Shown here: piece after piece, positions 8,201-13,471 of the stretch
Layout: each line of letters begins with the position of its first letter
How positions within the stretch are numbered: the first letter of the stretch is position 1
Source of the DNA: an uncultured Eubacteriales bacterium
GTDB lineage: Bacteria; Bacillota; Clostridia; Christensenellales; Borkfalkiaceae
Assembly (NCBI GenBank): GCA_902766475.1
Contig: CACXDQ010000093.1
Coordinates: forward strand, 1-13,471
Reading direction: 5' to 3'
Length of the DNA stretch: 13,471 bases
Made by a program: the position numbers and the translations under genes
The notes under the pieces: generated by a model
What the model saw: only the letters and a program-made list of their open reading frames with translations
Told to the model about the DNA's origin: nothing
Database searches by the model: none

Positions 8201-8310
8201 TCGGAAACAGTTTCAGGTGCGATAGCGTCGGAACTTACGAGGTGAGGATAATCGCCTCCGACGAAATCGGCAACACGAGCTTCGTGAAATATACCGTAGA
8301 GGTAAAGTGA
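5275..8310 (+). CDS. Secreted multi-domain surface protein: six Ig-like modules and two jelly-roll-like modules
   Basis: This 1011-aa exported protein has a Sec signal peptide, with basic residues 4-13, an Ala/Val-rich core and predicted cleavage after ARA at residue 39. No lipobox, LPxTG motif or C-terminal membrane segment is seen, so the means of attachment is unknown. Six Ig-like modules can be recognised by a repeated strand motif of the form G-[TVQKE]-[YWF]-x-[VI]-x-Y-x-A-x-D: GKWTVVYSAE (97), GVYSIVYTAKD (429), GVWRITYSVND (517), GEIFAVYKCGD (612), GQYRVLYKAEE (893) and GTYEVRIIASD (986). Two of them open with D-x-x-APEI (359 and 921), as in bacterial Ig-like/HYR-type domains. Two long beta-rich stretches, about 125-355 and 636-812, lie between Ig modules and resemble concanavalin-like (LamG-type) jelly rolls that often bind glycans. 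No catalytic motif is recognised. GGAGGAG (5264-5270) serves ATG 5275 (4-nt gap, overlapping the permease stop) or ATG 5281 (10-nt gap); both give the same mature protein. Likely role: surface glycan binding or scaffold for the transporter (inference). Confidence 0.85.
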   Translation: MTMKNKLAKNSIKAAVLAATITAAAAVLAAFGGEYSARADVVWQNAEIAENYVYGEEFIVPERSFKIGNNDYNATATVVYPDGGATKSKVVKLDEVGKWTVVYSAEVGGKVYADSVEFNVNGNAYTMKNDLSSAIYGRYTNYGADSEGLKVRLAMNDEITFEKVLDASEITSGNVLVSGFVSPDRQGNADFNRLIFKLTDIEDESNYVYFEINRWKLSDVNGLNMSYILACGDGQTPEAYNPNTGELHVNNGIGYAFSHSFVAQKNDERINGWSGPSVDIEPDRYTFNITFDNSSKAVFINNIPVIDLDDAKYFGNFWYGFKSGKVKFSASAKGYNSATANFVLTEVFGIDLKSTVVVDNKAPEINVDNGYDEMPEAIIGKAYPVPSATAKDDVSGVCDVSVGVYYNYASSSPVAVTAENGKFTPERQGVYSIVYTAKDRSGNTAREILNVHAGNEVEQLKAEVPNENELSVKAGLKYIVNAPIITGGSGNKVWSATAKCGKTELDATDGFIPETAGVWRITYSVNDYAGSEVSVKYDMEVKANDVPVLPENIPVPSVMISGSEYTFPEIFGKDYSSGKREDKLAEVVITNIDGEEIAAFRSGEKFAYDKSGEIFAVYKCGDAESEKVLITVVDPWRADIGDRLNFGEFFVGEGFSTEVDDDGVWITAEREGNVTWRFLNAQIADGVSVVFAPDLNNIGYSGIGITFIDGENPFNKFTIRFDDVKTKTNVSVGGNTFAFSKLFSSEIDNRFKVSFSGGKLFVDGTTINVNVNDFGEQFGGFTGEKVYVDFTTYNTKVGGRYRIASMTGFSFNSYPYDNGKPVFSYKGNYGGTYERNSTYTVCAAVAMDSLCPDVSATVTVRNPNGDIVTDISGVYLDNVDASKEYKIRLTEFGQYRVLYKAEELNWSGNSATTSVVVNVLDTVAPEITVSSPKTAAKVGDIVVLPKIIVSDDNSSAENITVSKFVVSPDGKLSQVFGNSFRCDSVGTYEVRIIASDEIGNTSFVKYTVEVK

Positions 8311-8320
8311 GGGCGAAAAT

Positions 8321-10357
8321 ATGAAATTTAAAAGGATAATATCTTTTGTTCTGGCGGCGGCGAGCGCATTCGCTCTCGTCGGCTGTAATAAAGGCGATAA
8401 CGGCGAGTCGGGCGGAAAGACGGACGACGTTTCCGTAAACCCGACGAGCGACTATGCGCCCCACTACGTCGAAGGCACTCTCCATAAGATCACGTTGAGC
8501 GAAACGGGCAGAGCTTTCGTCGTAAACGGCAAGACGGACTACGTCATCGTCGCCGGCGACGACACGGCGATAAACACGGCGGCTTCGTTCATATCCAAAC
8601 AAGTCGGCTCGTCGACGGGCGCAAAACTTCCCGTAATATCCGAAGGGGAAGAGGGAGCAAGCGCAAAGCGCATCTATATAGGTTGCGACAATGCGTTTGA
8701 AAAGTCGGGGCTTAAAATGCCTGACGACGACCTCGGCAAGACGGGTTACTACATTAAAAACGTCGGAGATAACGTATATATCAAGGCGGCTTCGACGGAG
8801 GCTTACCAGCTTGCGGCGATAGCTTTTTGCCGTGAAGTTTTGGGCTACGATATGATTTCGGAAGACTGCGTCGTGTTTGAAAAGAGCGGCGCCGTTCTCC
8901 CCGATATCGAGGTCATTGAACGCCCCGATATAGATTACCGACTTCCCGGAAGCCAATTCGGAATGTCAACGGCGGAAGCCTACGGAATGGGCTTTACCAC
9001 GAGAAGGGTGTTTATGCCCATAAAGGACGTTACGGGACAAAACGCTCCGAGCGAATTTCACAACATTTTAAACATTCTTCCCCCGTCCATCTACATGGAA
9101 GAACACCCCGATTGGTATTCTGTCGACGGCGGAGAATTGCAATTCTGCTATACGGCGCACGGCAATTACGGAGAGTATCAACTCATGATCGAAACGATTG
9201 CCGAAAAGCTGTTTGAAACTATTCTGGAAGAGCCTACTTTCGACACCGTGAACATCGGTCAGAGCGACGCACCCAACTGCTGCGCTTGCGATTATTGTAA
9301 CGGTTGCGTCGAAAGGTACGGCGCAATATCTTCCACGCTCGTGATGTGTATCGACGACATCGACGATCTCCTTCAGAAAAAACTCGAGGACTATGCCGCC
9401 GAAACGGGCACCGAAAAGAGGACGATGTATATAACGTTCTTCGCATACCACGCCACTCAGGAAGCGCCCGTCATAAAAAACGACGACGGCACTTACAGCG
9501 CTTATATTGCAGATTGGAATTCAAGGTTCGATCCCACTTTTGAGCTTCCCGAAGAGAGGAGAGAGCTTAAATGCAACGATACGGTCGGCGTTTTGTGCGC
9601 ACCTATCGAAGCATTCCACTCGCATACGTTCTACGAGCCGATAAACGTCCTTTCCTACGACCTTATCAACGGTTGGGGCGAGCTTACGGATTATCTCTGT
9701 ATGTGGATGTACAGCGCACTCTATCACGACGACTATTTCTTCCCGTTGAACGTGTTCGACACGATGGCGGAAAATTACAGGTTCGTTAAGGCAAACGACA
9801 CACACGTCGTGTTCTATCAGGGTATAATACAAAACCAAGTCAACCCCGGCTTCTATTCGCTTAAAAAGTATATAGAATCGAAAATGGGTATAGACGTCAA
9901 CACGAGGACGCAAGACCTTGTAGACAAGTTCTTCAAGTATTATTTCGGAGCGGCGGGAGATACGATGAGGGAATTTTATTCCGAGCTTCAATCTCACATG
10001 ACTTACCTCGAAACGGCGTTCCCCGGCGGCGTTACAGGCTCTTCTTACGACAGTTTGGTGAGCCGCCCGGCGCACTGGCCTTACGGCTTGGCAAGGACGT
10101 CGCTCGACCTTATAGATAAGGCTTACGGCGAGATAGAATATTTAAAGGCGACCGACAGAGCCGCTTACGACGTATATTATAAAAATATCAACGTCGAATC
10201 TCTTCTTCCTCGCTGGATAATATTGAAGTGTTACAGCGGTTATCTCTCAAAAGACGAGCTTACCGCTATGAGAAGGCAGTTCATAGACGATTGCGTAAAC
10301 TACGGCGTCGCCAATCAGACCGAAGCCGACCAGCTCGACTTCTCTTCGTGGGAATAA
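8321..10357 (+). CDS. DUF4838-domain surface lipoprotein
   Basis: This 678-aa lipoprotein has lipobox LVGC (Cys22) followed by a Gly/Ser/Asp-rich tether. Residues about 50-195 form an alpha/beta domain like the N-terminal domain of GH67/GH20-type enzymes: VNGKTDYVIVAGDD, AASFISKQVGSSTGAKLPVI, then KRIYIGCDNA. Residues about 205-490 match the DUF4838 pattern: EEHPDWYSVDGG, a substrate-like strand QFCYTAHGN, and IGQSDAPNCCACDYCNGC. DUF4838 proteins are predicted to be glycosidase-like barrels found near polysaccharide-use genes, but no activity is firmly established for this type. The remaining C-terminal part (about 505-678) is mostly helical. A dense cysteine cluster (320, 321, 323, 326, 329) stands out. 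The gene starts 10 nt after the previous stop with GAGGG at 8309-8313 as a modest ribosome binding site. It could be a surface glycosidase or a glycan-binding protein; the family call is firmer than any function. Confidence 0.87.
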   Translation: MKFKRIISFVLAAASAFALVGCNKGDNGESGGKTDDVSVNPTSDYAPHYVEGTLHKITLSETGRAFVVNGKTDYVIVAGDDTAINTAASFISKQVGSSTGAKLPVISEGEEGASAKRIYIGCDNAFEKSGLKMPDDDLGKTGYYIKNVGDNVYIKAASTEAYQLAAIAFCREVLGYDMISEDCVVFEKSGAVLPDIEVIERPDIDYRLPGSQFGMSTAEAYGMGFTTRRVFMPIKDVTGQNAPSEFHNILNILPPSIYMEEHPDWYSVDGGELQFCYTAHGNYGEYQLMIETIAEKLFETILEEPTFDTVNIGQSDAPNCCACDYCNGCVERYGAISSTLVMCIDDIDDLLQKKLEDYAAETGTEKRTMYITFFAYHATQEAPVIKNDDGTYSAYIADWNSRFDPTFELPEERRELKCNDTVGVLCAPIEAFHSHTFYEPINVLSYDLINGWGELTDYLCMWMYSALYHDDYFFPLNVFDTMAENYRFVKANDTHVVFYQGIIQNQVNPGFYSLKKYIESKMGIDVNTRTQDLVDKFFKYYFGAAGDTMREFYSELQSHMTYLETAFPGGVTGSSYDSLVSRPAHWPYGLARTSLDLIDKAYGEIEYLKATDRAAYDVYYKNINVESLLPRWIILKCYSGYLSKDELTAMRRQFIDDCVNYGVANQTEADQLDFSSWE

Positions 10358-10369
10358 GGGGGTAAGAGT

Positions 10370-13300
10370 ATGAAAAGATCAGCTAAAAGCATAAAAAAAG
10401 TTCTCTGTTCTCTCTTGTTGTCGGCGTTTGTCGCAACGCTTTGTGCCGCCGTTTCGTGCGGTAAGGGCGCAAGCGGCGGCGAGAGCGGCACGGAAAGCGG
10501 CTCCGCCACGCAAAAATACGACTTTACCCTCTCCGACGTAGTTATAGAGCAGGGCAAGACGGCTAAGATAAGCGGAGCTATGGGCGACATCGACGTAACG
10601 TGGTCGTCGTCGGACTTGTCCGTCGCAACCGTTTCGGATGGAAACGTGTTCGCCGTTTCGGGCGGAAACGCCGTAATAACGGCTGAAATAGGCGGATACA
10701 CCGCACAGTGCAACGTTACGGTAATAGACAACAGAGCGCCCGTCCTTGCAATTTCCGACAAAAACATCAACCTCGAAGTCGGTCAGACCTATGAGGCGGA
10801 AGTTTTGACAGTTTGGGGCAACGAACGGATATATTGCGATTATTCCGTAAAAGAAGAGGGCGGAGCGGTTACGGCTGCCGCCACCGAAAAGGGCGTTTCG
10901 ATAACCGCAATAAAAGAGGGCGAAAGCACCGTTACCGTTTCGACGGAAAAAAACGGCGTTACGGCTTACGGCGAAATAAAGGTAAACGTAATTAAATATT
11001 CGGTTGCGTTCGACGTCGACGGCTTCGTTGCGGCTGACGGAAAATACGAACTCGACCTATATACTTACGAAAATAAAGATTACGGCTATAAAAACAGCGT
11101 TTCTCCGTCCGTCTCCGTCATAATAGGCGGCACGGCGATAGAAAACGCAGACGTAAGCTGGGCTTTATCGACCTCTAACGGCTGTGTGTCGGTATTTGGG
11201 AACACCATTTCCGCCGTTAAGCCCGGAAGCGATATGATAGTCGGCAGATACACCGCCGAAAACGGACAGGTGTACGAGGTCAACGCCGAAGTACGGGTAA
11301 ACAAGTCGATATATAACGTAACGACCGCCGAAGAGGAGTGCTTCGTCGGCATATTCGGCGCTTCGGAGATAAAGCTAAATGAAAAGCCGTTCGACGAAAA
11401 CAGAGAAGTTACGCTAGGCGGCAAGTCGGTAGGCGTATATAATGCAGAGAAAAATGCGATAGAGATATACGAGGACGCAATTTATTCCGTAAGCGACAGG
11501 TTCGGCTATGCCGAACTCATGATAGAGGGCGAGGATATCCGCTACAAGGCGGACGTAACGCTCTGCACTATGAGGGTCGCAAGCAAAGCGGATTTCATGA
11601 ATATGGGCGCCGTCGCAAGAAGGGTAGACTTCGGCGGCTACTACGTTATTGTGGGCGACATAGATCTCGAAAGCGAAAATTTGTATAATGACGATTTCGA
11701 TCTCGATCACCGTATCGGCGTTATAAGCCATTTCGACCACTACGGGCAAATAAGGTGCGAATACAAGCCGTTTAAGGGGGTTATAGACGGGCGTTGCCAC
11801 ACGATCTATAATATGAAGCTCGCAAACGACGGAAACGGATCGAGCAACTATGCGTGGGTACAGTATTTCGCCGACGGCGGAACGCTTAAAAACCTCGCCA
11901 TAGACGGGTTTTCCTATCACCGTAACTGCTCGCTCATCTACGGCAACAATTCGTTGAGCGGCGGAGTTATGGAAAACGTTTACGTCCGTGTTACGGGCTA
12001 TTCCGAAAACTGGGGTTACGCCTCGATCATAGGAAGCTCGGACAAGATGATCGGCACGACGCTTAAAAACGTGGTAGTCGATTTCTCGGCAGCCGCTAAG
12101 ACAATGGCGTCCGCACCCGTCGCCGCAAACGCAAATTTCAAGGCTCTCGGCTTGTTTGAGGAATGTCTGTTTGAAAACGTCGCCGTAGTCGGACTTTCAG
12201 AAACGTGGAAAGACGCCGTAATGATTTATAACGGCGTGAGGACGGACGGCAAAAAGAACGATGTTTTCGTAAGCTTTATATCGGGCGAAACAAACGGAGT
12301 CGATAAGCTTGAAAATCTGAGCGAGGAGATAAAGACGCTTATCTCTATCGACAATTTAAAGGCGATAAGCGATATAAAGACGGAGCAGACGGAGCTTGAC
12401 GGGCAGAGCGTTTCCCTCGATCTTACCTTTGAAAACGGCTCGCTCAAAGTGGGTAACGAAGGCGACCTTGCGATAAACCTTCCGACAAAATTGAGGGGCT
12501 TGAAGCTCATCAGGGCTGAATACGGCGGCTCTTCGATAAACGTAAGCTCGTTTAGGTCGGACGGCAAAAAACTCACCGTTCCCGTTTCGGCATTAGGCAG
12601 ATTTTACGGTGAAAAAGAGCTTTTGCTTGTGTTCGATGCAAACGATATGTTGTACGAGTGCAGAATGCCTTTAAAGGTAATGAGTTTAGTCGCAACGGAT
12701 AAGGCTTCCTTCCTCTCGATCGCCAAGGTGTCGAAAGCGCTCAACTTCGGCGGTTATTTCGCTCTCGGCGCAAATATCGACCTCGAAGGGACTAACCTTT
12801 ACTGCGACAGCCTAGATAAGACCGACAGGACGGAAAACGATTACCGCATAGGCGTCGTAAGGCACTATGACAACGACAATAAAAACGGAACGTTCGAGGT
12901 CAGGGTAGATTACGAGGCGTTTGTCGGCACGATAGACGGCTGCGGTTACACCGTGTCGAACATGACCGTTAAAGGCGTCGACGGCTCTTCCAACAACTAT
13001 GCGTGGATACAGTATTTAGGCGGCGGCGGAACGCTCAAAAACATCGCTATCGACGGGTTTAGCTACAACCGCAACTGTGCGCTTATATACGGCAACAACT
13101 ACGTTTCCGGCGGCGTAATAGAAAACGTCTACGTCCGTGTTACGGGATATTCGGAAAATAGAACTTACGCCTCTATCTTCGGAAGTTCCGACAAGATGAT
13201 AAACGCAACGGTCAAAAACGTCGTCGTCGATTTCTCCGCCGTCGCAAACGTTATGGCGACAAACGGCGTCGAAAACAACGATAGCGTGAAGGCGTTCGGC

Positions 13301-13471
13301 TTGTTTGAAAATTCCACGTTTGAAAACGTCGCTATTTACGGGCTTGCAAAGAGGTGGAACACTTCCGTACTCATAGACAACGGAGTTAGGTCGGACGGCG
13401 TAAGCGAAGGCATTTACGTTCGCTTTACTGGCGGCGAAACCAACGGCGTCGAAATGCCCGACGGCTTCGAC
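10370..13471 (+). CDS. Large surface lipoprotein with Ig-like (BIG2-type) domains and duplicated beta-helix modules, 3' end outside window
   Basis: The frame starting at ATG 10370 stays open to the last base (1034 codons), so the protein is truncated by the window edge. It begins with a lipoprotein signal peptide and lipobox AVSC (Cys30), then a Gly/Ser-rich tether. Residues 50-119 are a BIG2-type Ig domain (LSDVVIEQGKTAKI, VTWSSSDLSVATVSDGNV, then an AVITAEIGG strand). Two more Ig-like domains follow at about 122-208 and 211-310, and a further beta domain at 311-400. Residues 403-644 and 774-1027 are two copies of a module resembling GLUG-type or right-handed beta-helix repeats (DIDLES, FKGVIDGRCHTIYNM, GTLKNLAIDGFSY), joined by a beta domain (645-773) that resembles 311-400. 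The start has AGGGGG (10357-10362) with 7-nt spacing, 12 nt after the previous stop. It is the last visible operon gene. Such repeats are typical of adhesins and glycan-binding surface proteins; no catalytic residues can be named. Confidence 0.88.
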   Translation, partial: MKRSAKSIKKVLCSLLLSAFVATLCAAVSCGKGASGGESGTESGSATQKYDFTLSDVVIEQGKTAKISGAMGDIDVTWSSSDLSVATVSDGNVFAVSGGNAVITAEIGGYTAQCNVTVIDNRAPVLAISDKNINLEVGQTYEAEVLTVWGNERIYCDYSVKEEGGAVTAAATEKGVSITAIKEGESTVTVSTEKNGVTAYGEIKVNVIKYSVAFDVDGFVAADGKYELDLYTYENKDYGYKNSVSPSVSVIIGGTAIENADVSWALSTSNGCVSVFGNTISAVKPGSDMIVGRYTAENGQVYEVNAEVRVNKSIYNVTTAEEECFVGIFGASEIKLNEKPFDENREVTLGGKSVGVYNAEKNAIEIYEDAIYSVSDRFGYAELMIEGEDIRYKADVTLCTMRVASKADFMNMGAVARRVDFGGYYVIVGDIDLESENLYNDDFDLDHRIGVISHFDHYGQIRCEYKPFKGVIDGRCHTIYNMKLANDGNGSSNYAWVQYFADGGTLKNLAIDGFSYHRNCSLIYGNNSLSGGVMENVYVRVTGYSENWGYASIIGSSDKMIGTTLKNVVVDFSAAAKTMASAPVAANANFKALGLFEECLFENVAVVGLSETWKDAVMIYNGVRTDGKKNDVFVSFISGETNGVDKLENLSEEIKTLISIDNLKAISDIKTEQTELDGQSVSLDLTFENGSLKVGNEGDLAINLPTKLRGLKLIRAEYGGSSINVSSFRSDGKKLTVPVSALGRFYGEKELLLVFDANDMLYECRMPLKVMSLVATDKASFLSIAKVSKALNFGGYFALGANIDLEGTNLYCDSLDKTDRTENDYRIGVVRHYDNDNKNGTFEVRVDYEAFVGTIDGCGYTVSNMTVKGVDGSSNNYAWIQYLGGGGTLKNIAIDGFSYNRNCALIYGNNYVSGGVIENVYVRVTGYSENRTYASIFGSSDKMINATVKNVVVDFSAVANVMATNGVENNDSVKAFGLFENSTFENVAIYGLAKRWNTSVLIDNGVRSDGVSEGIYVRFTGGETNGVEMPDGFD
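11576..12301 (+). repeat. Protein-coding module A of a two-copy repeat
   Basis: This segment encodes residues 403-644 of the large lipoprotein, from VASKADF to ETNGV. It matches 12689-13450 along its whole length. The best-conserved part is residues 504-547 against 887-930, identical at 38 of 44 positions. Silent codon differences are common within it, so the duplication is old or codons have drifted while the protein was kept. Confidence 0.85.
12689..13450 (+). repeat. Protein-coding module B of a two-copy repeat
   Basis: This segment encodes residues 774-1027, from VATDKASF to ETNGV, the second copy of the module at 11576-12301. Copy B starts 371 residues after copy A. It is about 12 residues longer, mainly in the region before the FVGTIDGCGYTV strand. 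Reading continues past it in frame, so further copies may lie outside the window. Confidence 0.85.

Overview
The window reads as a carbohydrate-uptake and surface-display locus of a Gram-positive anaerobe, most likely an uncultured gut member of the Clostridia (Bacillota). This placement is inferred. It rests on strong GGAGG-type ribosome binding sites, lipoprotein signal peptides followed by Gly/Asn/Ser-rich linkers, a CUT1-type sugar ABC transporter lacking its own ATPase gene, an AraC-type regulator divergent from the binding-protein gene, and frequent use of AGA/AGG and ATA codons. There is no rRNA or other marker gene to fix the taxon. No tRNA, CRISPR array, insertion sequence or phage gene was seen.

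Layout: (1) 1-606 is the C-terminal end of a GH2 beta-mannosidase-like glycosidase that starts upstream of the window, closed by a strong intrinsic terminator at 628-665. (2) 697-1587 on the minus strand is an AraC-family regulator. (3) 1588-1758 is a compact divergent control region. It holds a good sigma-A-type promoter for the rightward genes, an imperfect 18-bp direct repeat whose copies start 22 bp apart and whose proximal copy covers the -35 box, and a separate leftward promoter whose -10 box ends only 6 bp before the regulator's ATG. (4) From 1759 to the right edge all genes point right and are tightly packed: a solute-binding lipoprotein, two permeases, a 1011-aa secreted Ig/jelly-roll protein, a DUF4838-type lipoprotein, and a very large Ig-plus-beta-helix lipoprotein (at least 1034 aa) that is still open at the right edge.

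How the genes may work together (inference): the AraC protein senses a ligand and activates the rightward operon. The binding lipoprotein and two permeases import an oligosaccharide, using a shared ATPase encoded elsewhere. The three large exported proteins act outside the membrane, probably binding or processing glycan. A mannose-containing glycan is a plausible substrate because of the neighbouring GH2 enzyme, but that gene is in a separate transcription unit. No recognisable catalytic glycosidase motif was seen in the operon itself, apart from the glycosidase-like architecture of the DUF4838 protein. The most unusual parts are the set of three large exported proteins, the tandemly duplicated module of about 371 aa in the last gene, and the regulatory architecture of the divergent region.
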